In this document: piece after piece, positions 43,953-55,627 of the stretch | Layout of the letters: each line of letters starts with the position of its first letter | Numbering within the stretch: position 1 is the stretch's first letter | The notes under the pieces: generated by a model | What the model was told of the DNA's origin: nothing | Seen by the model: only the letters and a program-made list of their open reading frames with translations | Database searches by the model: none | DNA from: Bacilli bacterium | GTDB lineage: Bacteria; Bacillota_I; Bacilli_A; RF39; UBA660 | Direction of reading: 5' to 3' | Assembly: GCA_017513865.1 (NCBI GenBank) | Contig: JAFWMN010000005.1 | Coordinates: 1-64,000, forward strand | DNA length: 64,000 nt | Position numbers and translations under genes: made by a program

Positions 43953-46256
43953 TACTCCTTGCCAGTGCCAATCCTTTATTTCACCCATGTCTATTCCATT
44001 TTCTTTAATATATTTTTCATTTTTTTCTAATTTTTCAAGCATTTTTTCAATTATTAAGTCACCTTTTTTGTTTAAATTTAATTTTTTAACTACGTCGATA
44101 ACTATGTGATAACGGTCAATTTTATTTCTTGCACGCATATCAAATGGGGTTGTTATTGAACCTTCTTCTTCATAGCCATGAACTGTTATATTTTTGTTTT
44201 GTCTATTATGAGTTAATGAATATATTAATGATGGATAGCCGTGGAACACAAAAATTATTGGCTTGTTTTGGGTGAATAATTCATTATATATTTCATTTGG
44301 AAGGCCGTGTGGGTGTCCTTCTTTTAATTTCATTAAATCTAACACATTTACATATCTTATTTTTAGTTTTGGTAATTCCTTATTTAGAATTGATACTGCG
44401 GCTAATGTTTCAACTACTGGAGTATCGCCTGCTGAAGCAATGACAATATCTGGATTATCTTTAGTGTATGTGCTGGCCCAACCCCAAATACTGACACCGT
44501 TTTTTAAGTGTTTTTCAGCTTCACTCATTGTTAGCCACTGATAACTTGGGTGTTTTGAAGCTGTTATAACATTAATTTTATTTTTTGTTTTTAAAGCATG
44601 ATTGACTGTTACTATTAAACTATTGGCATCAAATGGTAAATATATTCTTGATATGGCATCTTTTTTATCAGCTATATGATTTAAGAAGCCTGGTTCTTGG
44701 TGTGTATAGCCATTATGATCTTGTTGCCAAATATGTGATGTTAAAATATAATTTAAAGAAGCAATATCTTTTCGCCAAGGTATTTCGTTACATACTTTTA
44801 GCCATTTAGCGTGTTGTGAAGCCATTGAATCTATCACTCTAATGAATGCTTCATAACTTACAAATAAACCATGTCTTCCGGTAAGTAAATACCCTTCTAA
44901 CATTCCTTCACACATGTGTTCGGAAAGGTAGGAATCCATTATTTTACCATTTTTACTTAAATATTCGTCACTATTTTGTATTTGCTTTTGCCAATCACGA
45001 TTTTGAACATCGAAAATTCGATATAGTCTATTGGACATGGCTTCGTCGGGGCTAAATAGTCTAAAGTTGTCGTTATTGCGGTATGTGTCGCGCAAATATT
45101 TACTTAATTCAATCATATCTTCGGTTTGATAAATGCCGCGCTTGTTATATTTTACAGCATACTCATATATATCTGGTAATTTTAATTCTTTTAGTTTTTT
45201 GCCACCATTAGCATTAGGATTTGAGCCCATTCTTTTGTCTTCTTTTGGCAAATGATCTCTAATTTCTTTTAATAAACAGCCATTTTCATCAAATAGTTCT
45301 TCAGGGTGGTAGCTTCTAAGCCATTTTTCTAATTTTTCAACATCTTCGTCATCATCAATTTGAAGTGGTACTTGATGAGCTCTAAAAGTTCCTTCTATTT
45401 GTCTTCCGCGGACTACGCTTGGACAAGTCCAACCTTTAGGGGTTTTTAAAATTATCATTGGGTATAAAACTTCTTCTTTTTCATTTTTTATATCTTTAAT
45501 ATCTTGCATAACTTTTTCTAAAGTTATGTACATTTTTCTATGAATTTCTCTTATGTCATCAGCTTCTACCAAATATGGATGATAACCTAAACCATAGAAA
45601 AAACTTCCTAATTCTTTTTTTGTCATTCTAGCTAAAACAGTAGGATTGCTGATTTTATAACCGTTTAAGTTTATGATTGGTAATACTATGCCATCTTTTT
45701 TAGGGTTTAAAAACTTGATTCCATTCCAAGCGGTTGCAAGGGGTCCTGTTTCGGCTTCACCATCACCAATTACCGTAGCCGCAATTAAGTCCGGATTATC
45801 TAAAACCGCTCCAAAGGCATGGGCTAAAGAATATCCTAGTTCGCCACCTTCATGAATCGAACCTGGAGTTTCAGGAGCAGCATGACTAGGAATTCCTCCT
45901 GGGAATGAGAAACTTTTAAATAGTTTTTTTAATCCTTCTTCATCATAGGTTATTTCTTTATATATTTCACTATATGTTCCTTCTAGATATGTGTTGGCTA
46001 CTGGACTATTACCGCCATGGCCTGGACCTGATATATATATCATATTTAAATCATAGTCCTTTATTAATCTATTTAAATGAGCGTAAATAAAGTTTTGAGC
46101 AGGCACAGTTCCCCAGTGACCTACTATCTTTTTCTTAATATCGCCCTTTGTTAATTTCCTTTTTAATAGAGGATTATCTAACAAATAAAGCTGGCAGGCA
46201 GAAATATAATTTGCTGCGTTAAAATAGGCATCGATTATTTTTAATTTTTCTTCCAT
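43938..46256 (-). CDS. xpkA: Xylulose-5-phosphate/fructose-6-phosphate phosphoketolase
   Basis: A 772-residue thiamine-diphosphate enzyme that splits xylulose 5-phosphate (and/or fructose 6-phosphate) with phosphate to acetyl phosphate and an aldose phosphate. The N-terminal motifs (GHWGTVPAQNFIYAHLNR, ISGPGHGGNSP, GGIPSHAAPETPGSIHEGGELG), the ThDP-binding GDGEAETGPLATAWN and the C-terminal DVQNRDWQ and RFDMRARN-type regions are present. With AckA it gives acetate and ATP. Sequence alone does not tell single from dual substrate use. It has its own promoter and terminator. Confidence 0.96.
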   Translation of the reverse strand: MEEKLKIIDAYFNAANYISACQLYLLDNPLLKRKLTKGDIKKKIVGHWGTVPAQNFIYAHLNRLIKDYDLNMIYISGPGHGGNSPVANTYLEGTYSEIYKEITYDEEGLKKLFKSFSFPGGIPSHAAPETPGSIHEGGELGYSLAHAFGAVLDNPDLIAATVIGDGEAETGPLATAWNGIKFLNPKKDGIVLPIINLNGYKISNPTVLARMTKKELGSFFYGLGYHPYLVEADDIREIHRKMYITLEKVMQDIKDIKNEKEEVLYPMIILKTPKGWTCPSVVRGRQIEGTFRAHQVPLQIDDDEDVEKLEKWLRSYHPEELFDENGCLLKEIRDHLPKEDKRMGSNPNANGGKKLKELKLPDIYEYAVKYNKRGIYQTEDMIELSKYLRDTYRNNDNFRLFSPDEAMSNRLYRIFDVQNRDWQKQIQNSDEYLSKNGKIMDSYLSEHMCEGMLEGYLLTGRHGLFVSYEAFIRVIDSMASQHAKWLKVCNEIPWRKDIASLNYILTSHIWQQDHNGYTHQEPGFLNHIADKKDAISRIYLPFDANSLIVTVNHALKTKNKINVITASKHPSYQWLTMSEAEKHLKNGVSIWGWASTYTKDNPDIVIASAGDTPVVETLAAVSILNKELPKLKIRYVNVLDLMKLKEGHPHGLPNEIYNELFTQNKPIIFVFHGYPSLIYSLTHNRQNKNITVHGYEEEGSITTPFDMRARNKIDRYHIVIDVVKKLNLNKKGDLIIEKMLEKLEKNEKYIKENGIDMGEIKDWHWQGVKKIS

Positions 46257-46280
46257 AATTATCCCCTCTATTCTTATTTA

Positions 46281-46309
46281 ATTATATAATTTTTTTTTTA
46301 AAACAGCAA
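46281..46309 (-). promoter_or_regulatory. Promoter of phosphoketolase gene
   Basis: Minus-strand TTGCTG (46304-46309), 17 bases, TATAAT (46281-46286), 24 bases before the ATG, which has GAGGGG upstream. Confidence 0.75.
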
Positions 46310-46317
46310 TAGTTTAT

Positions 46318-46349
46318 GAAAAAAATGCCTATTTTATTTTGGCATTTTT
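46318..46349 (-). terminator. Terminator of gerM
   Basis: Stem AAAAATGCC / GGCATTTTT (46321-46349) followed on the minus strand by T-rich sequence; the stop codon is inside. Confidence 0.83.
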
Positions 46350-47267
46350 ACATGTTTTTTTCTCTGTGTTTAGAAATATTTCGTCAATATCATAATTATC
46401 GCAAATTGATAAAGATATTGTTTTGTTTATGTTACTAGTTATTTCTTCATTAGTTATATCATTTTCGTTTTTTAATTCTAGTTTTATTTTTCTTTCTTCG
46501 ATGGTACTAGATATTAATTTAATATCGTTGTTTAAGAAACTTTTTAAGTGTTTGTTGGGATTAAAATTTATTGTTAATTCGTCAATAATAATATTTATTT
46601 TATCTCTTTCATCATTTAAGTACTTTGTAACGGGAACATAATAATAATTTTCGTTTATTTGATTTATATAGTAAACGGTAACATCTTTAATGTTTTTAGT
46701 GTTTGTTAAATCAAATTCTTTATTTATTCCGAATGATCTATCTAAGGTACTTGGAAGGTTTATTTTAGTTTTGGGAAGTTTGGTTAATATATCCCCTTCC
46801 ACATATATGATTATTTTATCAACTTTTTCTATTGATGTTAATGTATAGACAATAGCTTCTATCATTTTTTCTTCTAATTTTTCATCAATATCTAATATAT
46901 CTTTGGAAAAATTTATTTTTAAAACATTGTGATCATAGCTAATATTTAGAATTTCAGTATCTGGGGGAATTATGGCACTAAAGCCGCTTGGAACTTTACT
47001 ATCCATTCCACCAACGGTAAGTATTTTAATTAACTCTCTGGCTTTTTTTTCAATATTATTTTCGGCAACGCGAGCTTCAGTTAAAGCAACGTAGCTATTT
47101 TTATCCATAAGAAAAATAGGGGTACTTAATGTTTGGGATTCAACATACTTTAGTTCTTCTTTTATGTGCAGATTTGCATTATTTGTAGGAAACAAATACA
47201 TTAAAATAATAGCGAATAGTGCGGCTGATGATATGCAAAGTTTTCTTTTTGATATTCTTTTCAACAT
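46329..47267 (-). CDS. gerM: GerM-like protein with two GerMN domains
   Basis: A 312-residue protein with one membrane segment near the N-terminus (LCISSAALFAIILMYLF) and two tandem GerMN-type repeats outside. The first is near residues 45-180 (TPIFLMDKNSYVALTEARV, ARELIKILTVGG, EAIVYTLTSIEKVDKIIIYVEG). The second is near 190-305 (KDVTVYYINQINENYYYVPVTKYL, KINIIIDELTI). This layout is that of Bacillus GerM, a sporulation and germination protein. It lies just downstream of gerE, as in Bacillus. The ATG at 47265-47267 has AGGTGA six bases upstream; the GTG three codons earlier overlaps that site. Confidence 0.85.
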   Translation of the reverse strand: MLKRISKRKLCISSAALFAIILMYLFPTNNANLHIKEELKYVESQTLSTPIFLMDKNSYVALTEARVAENNIEKKARELIKILTVGGMDSKVPSGFSAIIPPDTEILNISYDHNVLKINFSKDILDIDEKLEEKMIEAIVYTLTSIEKVDKIIIYVEGDILTKLPKTKINLPSTLDRSFGINKEFDLTNTKNIKDVTVYYINQINENYYYVPVTKYLNDERDKINIIIDELTINFNPNKHLKSFLNNDIKLISSTIEERKIKLELKNENDITNEEITSNINKTISLSICDNYDIDEIFLNTEKKTCKNAKIK

Positions 47268-47291
47268 GTTAATCACCTATTTAATGATATG

Positions 47292-47317
47292 AAAAAAAAG
47301 GTTATTTATAACCTTTT
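47292..47317 (-). terminator. Terminator of gerE
   Basis: Stem AAAGGTTA / TAACCTTT (47297-47316) with loop of four and TTTTTTTT-type tail on the minus strand. Confidence 0.85.
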
Positions 47318-47522
47318 ACAATGATAATTCTCCTAACTTTAACAGTTCTATTACAGCTCCGGCTCGTCCTTTCACATCTAGTTTTTGCATGGTGTTTGAT
47401 ATATGGTTGCGGACTGTTTTGTCACTAATATTTAGTTTCCTAGCTATTTCGTTTGTACTATTATTTTTTATTAATAATTCGAAAACTTCACGTTCTCTTT
47501 TTGTTAGAATACTATTATTCAT
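47316..47522 (-). CDS. gerE: Spore coat gene regulator GerE (LuxR-type HTH)
   Basis: A 68-residue protein that is one LuxR/GerE helix-turn-helix: LTKREREVFELLIKNNSTNEIARKL, DKTVRNHISNTMQKL, and the end AVIELLKLGEL. Size (Bacillus GerE is 74 residues) and close sequence match across the whole length point to GerE itself, not a stray response-regulator domain. In Bacillus GerE is made late in the mother cell and controls coat genes with sigma-K RNA polymerase. Upstream sequence contains a sigma-K-like promoter, and gerM follows, as in Bacillus. Confidence 0.92.
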   Translation of the reverse strand: MNNSILTKREREVFELLIKNNSTNEIARKLNISDKTVRNHISNTMQKLDVKGRAGAVIELLKLGELSL

Positions 47523-47568
47523 AACTCCCTCACTTTCTTATGATGGGTGGTTTATATTTATTCATAAG

Positions 47569-47595
47569 TAATATATGCGCTAAAATGTTTTAAGT
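47569..47595 (-). promoter_or_regulatory. Candidate sigma-K-type promoter of gerE
   Basis: Minus strand reads AC (47594-47595), 16 bases, then CATATATTA (47569-47577), which fits the sigma-K pattern AC-N16/17-CATA-NNN-TA. No good sigma-A promoter is seen here. Bacillus gerE is transcribed with sigma-K, so this is consistent, but short motifs can arise by chance in AT-rich DNA. Confidence 0.5.
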
Positions 47596-47610
47596 GAGAA
47601 AATTAGCCTA

Positions 47611-47636
47611 TTAAAAACTTTCATTATATGAAAGTT
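47611..47636 (-). terminator. Terminator of spoIIIAH
   Basis: A 9-bp stem (AACTTTCAT / ATGAAAGTT, 47616-47636) followed on the minus strand by TTTTTAAT, overlapping the stop codon. Confidence 0.83.
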
Positions 47637-48132
47637 ATTTTTGAAATTTTACAGAAATGGTCATTCCTTTATCAAAATTTGATTGAACTTGCCTCATTAT
47701 TTTATTAGCTATTGTGGCGTCGTGTTTTTTGCTGTCAATATTTACATTTACGGTATTTCCTTCAATACTTACAAATGATTTATAGTTTAAACTTTTTTCA
47801 ATCTCTTTTTCTATTTTTTCTTCTTCACTTCTATTTTTGTTTAGTTTTTGAAGTTCTTCAAATGCTTTATTTTTTTCTTCAGTAGTGGATTTGGGGTTTG
47901 TTAAAACTTTTTTTAGTTCCGTAACTTTATCAAGCATTTTTTCTTCTGATTCTACTCTTAGGGCTACTAATTCAGCATTTTCTTCTTTAGTAACAGACAC
48001 TTCTTTTTCTTTTGTTTTATTGCCGTTATTAGTTGCTATTAAAAGCTCGCTTGGCATGGTTATATAGTATACGCTTAACACTAGAATTAAACTAAATAGT
48101 GTTAAGAACCACAAACTTCTTTTATTAATCAT
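47635..48132 (-). CDS. spoIIIAH: Stage III sporulation protein AH (SpoIIIAH-like)
   Basis: A 165-residue protein with an N-terminal membrane segment in a characteristic context (INKRSLWFLTLFSLILVLSVYYI), very like SpoIIIAH. A charged helical linker (KVTELKKVLTNPKSTTEEKNKAFEELQKL) follows, and then a YscJ/FliF-type ring-building domain (SFVSIEGNTVNVNIDSKKHDATIANKIMRQVQ). In Bacillus it binds SpoIIQ from the forespore and forms the channel between the two cells. Here it stands alone, far from any other spoIIIA gene in the window. It is shorter than the 218-residue Bacillus protein. Confidence 0.85.
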   Translation of the reverse strand: MINKRSLWFLTLFSLILVLSVYYITMPSELLIATNNGNKTKEKEVSVTKEENAELVALRVESEEKMLDKVTELKKVLTNPKSTTEEKNKAFEELQKLNKNRSEEEKIEKEIEKSLNYKSFVSIEGNTVNVNIDSKKHDATIANKIMRQVQSNFDKGMTISVKFQK

Positions 48133-48189
48133 TATTATCCCTCCTAGTACATTTCTAATAAATTATATTTCCTTTTTTTGTTTTTTATG

Positions 48190-48215
48190 ACAAAAAAACG
48201 GTTTTATCCGTTTTT

Positions 48216-48218
<3 letters not shown>
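48190..48218 (-). terminator. Terminator of lysS
   Basis: A 10-bp stem (AAAAAAACGG / CCGTTTTTTT, 48192-48217) with built-in T run on the minus strand. Confidence 0.88.
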
Positions 48219-51860
<3,642 letters not shown>

Positions 51861-51883
<23 letters not shown>

Positions 51884-52193
51884 AATATTCTCTCCTTTTT
51901 ATTTTTGGTTCATTACGTTCTTCTACTAAACAAAATGGGTTTTTATATGGAGCAACATTTCCGTATCCGTCGATTACTAAAACGACTTCTCCACTAGCAA
52001 CCATTTCTCTAGTTAGTGTTTGAAAACATGTCCGTTTTATTTCTATGCCATATAGTTCTAATACTCTTTTTATGTCTTTATGGGTTAAACGTGTTAAGTT
52101 GTTTAGTAATTCTTGATTTGTAATTTCATAGTAAGTTTCTAAAAAATATTTCATATCAATTTTTACACTTCTTTGTATTTCTTTTTTATCCAT
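51861..52193 (-). CDS. Unknown 110-residue protein in the Thr T-box operon
   Basis: No family recognised. It starts at the ATG at 52191-52193 (MDKKEIQRSVKIDMKYFLETYY), with GGGGG seven bases upstream. The sequence is soluble: helices (NQELLNNLTRLTHKDIKRVLEL), a Cys (KRTCFQTLT), a short beta hairpin (EVVLVIDGYGNVAPY) and a basic tail (KIKRREYYDKYQRR). It lies between the T-box and thrS, in the place held by ytxC in the Bacillus dnaB-dnaI-ytxC-thrS region, but shows no visible likeness to YtxC. A small tRNA- or ribosome-related role would fit its control by the T-box. Confidence 0.75.
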
Positions 52194-52207
52194 AATATAC
52201 CCCCATA

Positions 52208-52425
52208 TAAAAAACCTTGCCGAAAAAAATCGTGCAAGGAGCGCAGTTATGCGCGGTACCATCCTAGTTTATTACTTAATTAGATAACGGTTTTATCCGG
52301 ATTATAATAATCAGCTCCAAGGTAGTAATTATTAACGTTGTTTTCTTTGGCTTACACTATCCCAAATTCGCTATAAAATACTTTTTAATAATGTTGTCCT
52401 TTTCAGCGCCATTACTGTTATTTTA
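52208..52425 (-). promoter_or_regulatory. T-box leader, threonine-type
   Basis: Minus-strand RNA has a Stem I region (AGCGAAUUUGGGAUAGUG distal part), the T-box AGGATGGTACCGCG (about 52252-52265) and a terminator hairpin CCTTGC / GCAAGG (52215-52239) with six T. The specifier region reads ACT-ACC-TTGGAGC (ACC at 52321-52323); both ACU and ACC are Thr codons. thrS downstream supports Thr sensing. Uncharged tRNA-Thr would favour the antiterminator and allow read-through to the small gene, thrS and lysS. Confidence 0.9.
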
Positions 52426-52467
52426 TCACATTTTTTAGTATTTCAAAATACTATTTCGTTATTTTTT

Positions 52468-53391
52468 TTATTCTCTAAGGTTTTTGCTTATTAATTCTTC
52501 ATATTCTGTTAATTGCTTTATTCTAGAAATTATTCTTCCGGCTTTTATTATTTCATCACCTTTACTGGTTATGGCTAAATGATTTTCTAAGGCTTTTAGG
52601 TCTAAATTTGAAGTGAAAAATGTCGGTAATTTTTCATCCATACGATATTGTAAGATTGGGCACAATATTTCATCTCTAGCCCAAGCAGATACGCTTTCCG
52701 CACCGATATCATCTATAAGAAGTAATGGTGCTTTTTTCACTTTTTCATATTTTGTTTTAAATTCTGATTTAACTGGTGAATTAAAAGTCATTTTTAAATC
52801 ATTTAAAAATTCTGGCCAGAATATAATTGCACTTTTAGTGCCTTCTTTAGCTAGTTCATTTATCATGGCCGCAATTAAATAGCTTTTACCACTACCAAAA
52901 TTGCCACACAAGTATAATCCCTTTTGTTGTTTGTTTTCTTTGTATTTTTTGATAAAGTCGGAAAGCCATATAATCACATTATATCTAGCTTTATCTGTTT
53001 TATAAATTTTTTTCATGCTGGCATTTTTTATTTCTTCAGGCACACTATACAAGTACACATTTTGATGATACTTTGTTTCTTTGTCCATTTTCTTTTTATA
53101 TTTGCAAGCACGATATGAAAATTCTAATGTTCCATTATTAACTTTGGGAAGATAAGCATATCCTTCTAGTTTGTTTTTACATTCTAGTAAGTTTTTGCAT
53201 TCTTGGCAATTGTTATATTCGTTCTTACTTTCTTCTAGAAGTGATGTGTATTTTTTTAGCTGTTCTTTTTTTAATTTTATTTTACTGACAAATTCTTTAA
53301 AGCTTTTATCTTTTAGTGCATCATCATAAGCTTCGTCTAAAATGTCATTTAAATTGTTTTTGGGATTTAAACGGTCTTTTATTTTTTGCAT
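52468..53391 (-). CDS. dnaI: Primosomal protein DnaI (helicase loader)
   Basis: A 307-residue AAA+ protein that loads the replicative helicase. The N-terminal domain carries Cys residues (CQECKNLLEC ... YRACKYKKK) of the DnaI zinc region. Walker A is LCGNFGSGKSYLIAAM, Walker B is PLLLIDDIGAESVS, and sensor motifs (TFFTSNLDLKALENHL) follow. It starts 10 bases after dnaB, and dnaB-dnaI-thrS order is that of Bacillus. Confidence 0.93.
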   Translation of the reverse strand: MQKIKDRLNPKNNLNDILDEAYDDALKDKSFKEFVSKIKLKKEQLKKYTSLLEESKNEYNNCQECKNLLECKNKLEGYAYLPKVNNGTLEFSYRACKYKKKMDKETKYHQNVYLYSVPEEIKNASMKKIYKTDKARYNVIIWLSDFIKKYKENKQQKGLYLCGNFGSGKSYLIAAMINELAKEGTKSAIIFWPEFLNDLKMTFNSPVKSEFKTKYEKVKKAPLLLIDDIGAESVSAWARDEILCPILQYRMDEKLPTFFTSNLDLKALENHLAITSKGDEIIKAGRIISRIKQLTEYEELISKNLRE

Positions 53392-53401
53392 ACTTGTCCT
53401 C

Positions 53402-54673
53402 CTATAAACTATTCAATTTTTTTTCTAATTCTTTTATGTCTTCTTCGGTAGCTATATTTTCCTCGATTGTTTTGTTATACCAATCAGGTTTTTCTTCTTT
53501 TTTAATTGTTTTGGTTTTTGGTTTTTTAGATTTGTTTTCTTTTTTACATAATTCTATTGCTTCTTCAACAGTGTTTATGTTGCTTCTTTTCCACTGAGAG
53601 GCAATGGTTAAAACAAAGTTTTTAGTAAGTTTATTTTCATTTATTTTAAGGACATAATCAATTAAGACGTTAACTACTCCTGGATTTAATTCATAATCTA
53701 AAAGTAGGGTTTCTAGTAAATTTAAATCGGTTTTGCTTGGTTTTACTCCTTTATTCTTACCTGTTAGAAAATCATATGGGGTTGTCGTTTCAAAGGTGTA
53801 TATTAATTTCGATTTTTTTGATGTATCACTTACAGCTTTTCTTAAGTATTCAGGTTGTTTTTTGTAAATTAATGATGGTGAAGAGTTTTTATTTTCAAAT
53901 GTATAGAAATTATGACAATTTTCCCTTAATTTATCTTTATCGATTGCTTTTTTTTCATTTACGGAATTTCTTATTAATTCGCTTAAAATTTCTTCATCCA
54001 AATTATATATAAACGATAATTTATATATTAAATTTTTTATTTCTTTACTAATACTTCGGTGGTTTAAGATATCATTTGGAATGATACTTAAGACACTATT
54101 TATATCTATTTTTTCATCAACAGTTATTTCGATGTTTTTAACTTTTTTTATATTTTCGGTATCGAAAACTTCGGATGTGTTTATAATATCGAAAGTGTCA
54201 CTAAATTTTGAGGTTATATCTTTATAACCAGCCAAATCTACTTTTGGTATGGTAAAAGCTTTAATTAGCTTTTTAAATTCTCTTTTACCAATATTGCTTT
54301 CTAAAGTGGTGGCAAGGATTGGATTGTCTAGAAACTCTTTTGGGTCTAATGGTGAATATAATTCATAAACATAATTATTTATACTATCTTCTCTAAGATA
54401 AGTTTTCATAAGACCAATGCCTTCTAGTTTTTCTCTGGCTTCTAAAATATCTTCTAATTTTAATCTCATGGTCGCCATTAAACTGTGATGGGTATAATCA
54501 GTTGATATTATATCTAATGTATCTAGATTAGCCCATAAGGTGAAGTATAGGTTTATTGCTGGTGCGCCGATAACTGGTTCATACAATTTTATTAATGTAA
54601 GTCTATCTTCATTATTTAGAATAGTGGCGTTTTTTACAATGTAAGTATCGGCTGGGAAAAGATTTTTTACCAT
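53402..54673 (-). CDS. dnaB: Replication initiation and membrane attachment protein DnaB (Firmicutes type)
   Basis: A 423-residue DnaB/DnaD-domain protein (not the helicase) that helps open the origin and load helicase with DnaD and DnaI. The N-terminal winged-helix part (RLTLIKLYEPVIGAPAINLYFTLWANLD) and the C-terminal DDBH2 region (LNLLETLLLDYELNPGVVNVLIDYVL, ... IASQWKRSNINTVEEAIELCKK) are clear. The end is a charged coil. It is the first gene of the dnaB-dnaI unit. Confidence 0.92.
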   Translation of the reverse strand: MVKNLFPADTYIVKNATILNNEDRLTLIKLYEPVIGAPAINLYFTLWANLDTLDIISTDYTHHSLMATMRLKLEDILEAREKLEGIGLMKTYLREDSINNYVYELYSPLDPKEFLDNPILATTLESNIGKREFKKLIKAFTIPKVDLAGYKDITSKFSDTFDIINTSEVFDTENIKKVKNIEITVDEKIDINSVLSIIPNDILNHRSISKEIKNLIYKLSFIYNLDEEILSELIRNSVNEKKAIDKDKLRENCHNFYTFENKNSSPSLIYKKQPEYLRKAVSDTSKKSKLIYTFETTTPYDFLTGKNKGVKPSKTDLNLLETLLLDYELNPGVVNVLIDYVLKINENKLTKNFVLTIASQWKRSNINTVEEAIELCKKENKSKKPKTKTIKKEEKPDWYNKTIEENIATEEDIKELEKKLNSL

Positions 54674-54716
54674 ACTTTCACCTTCTTTCTATATCTAGTT
54701 TATCACATTTTTAATT

Positions 54717-54740
54717 ATTAAAAAAGAGCTTTTGCTCTTT
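54717..54740 (-). terminator. Terminator of the rnc-yebC-dnaJ-like operon
   Basis: Stem AAAGAGC / GCTCTTT with a four-base loop (54723-54740) and T-rich tail on the minus strand. Confidence 0.8.
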
Positions 54741-54761
54741 AAAATTGTATTATTATATGTA

Positions 54762-55616
54762 TTATCTTTTATTTTGAGTATCTTTTAATTTACTATTAAT
54801 AAGCTCTTCCATTTTTTCTTTTAAATACTTTTCTAGTTCTTCCATAACTTGTGATTTATGTTTGTTAATATACGTATATATTTCTTGATCAGCTTGTATC
54901 TTTTTTATTTTTTCATTAAGATACTTTATCATTGTAATAAAATTAGCATTGGTGTTTTTTTCACAATTTTTGAAAATATCATCCAAAATATCATAGATAA
55001 CCTTAATTGTTATTTCTTTAGCTTTTTTATGTGGGCTAATACCGTGATGTATTAGGACATCGGTCTCTTTTAATTTAGTAATCAAAAAATCTATAATTAC
55101 AGTAGGGTCACTTATTTGTGTATATAAAGTTTGAGGTGCTGAAGAAATTATTGTTTGATAAAAACTCTCTTTTATTTCTTTTTCATTATTATTTCTGGAT
55201 GGTAGCTTTGTATAGTAAATAATTAATATATCAATTTTTTTCCATTCTTTTTCTAATTTTTGAAAATTTTCAGCATTATTATTTGTCGTTTTCTTTCCTG
55301 TTTGTGTTGGTCTTCTAGTTGATCTTTTTGAAGGTGATGTTGGTCTTGGCTCGCTAGAGCTAGCTTGTTTCTCTGGTGAAGATGTTTGTCCTTGCTGTTT
55401 TATTCTCAATCTAGCATCATATTGTCTTCTTTTTGTTTCATTCGATAATATGGTATAACTTTCTGATATTCTTTTCATTTTCTCTTCAGCATCTGGATCT
55501 TTACATACATCTGGATGATATCTTCTGGCTTTCTGTTGGAAAGCTCTTCTGATTTCATCTGTTGTGGCTGTTGATGGCACCCCTAATATTTCATAATAAT
55601 TTTGTTCAATATTCAT
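54762..55616 (-). CDS. J-domain protein with unknown helical C-terminal domain
   Basis: A 284-residue protein. Residues 1-70 are a J domain (QNYYEILGVPSTATTDEIRRAF, HPD in RRYHPDVCKD) able to stimulate a DnaK-type Hsp70. A Ser/Pro/Thr-rich linker (SSSEPRPTSPSKRSTRRPTQT) covers about residues 77-115. The last 165 residues are helical, with no zinc or Gly/Phe region, so it is not DnaJ. It is a type III (C) J-protein of unknown target. It is the last gene after rnc and yebC. Confidence 0.85.
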   Translation of the reverse strand: MNIEQNYYEILGVPSTATTDEIRRAFQQKARRYHPDVCKDPDAEEKMKRISESYTILSNETKRRQYDARLRIKQQGQTSSPEKQASSSEPRPTSPSKRSTRRPTQTGKKTTNNNAENFQKLEKEWKKIDILIIYYTKLPSRNNNEKEIKESFYQTIISSAPQTLYTQISDPTVIIDFLITKLKETDVLIHHGISPHKKAKEITIKVIYDILDDIFKNCEKNTNANFITMIKYLNEKIKKIQADQEIYTYINKHKSQVMEELEKYLKEKMEELINSKLKDTQNKR

Positions 55617-55627
55617 ATTTTTCCTTC

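Noticed and set aside
48133-48190. Sigma-E promoter of spoIIIAH
   Set aside because: GTCATAAA and AATATAAT are roughly spaced for sigma-E, but two key bases of the -10 differ and the DNA is AT-rich, so I do not list it as a feature.
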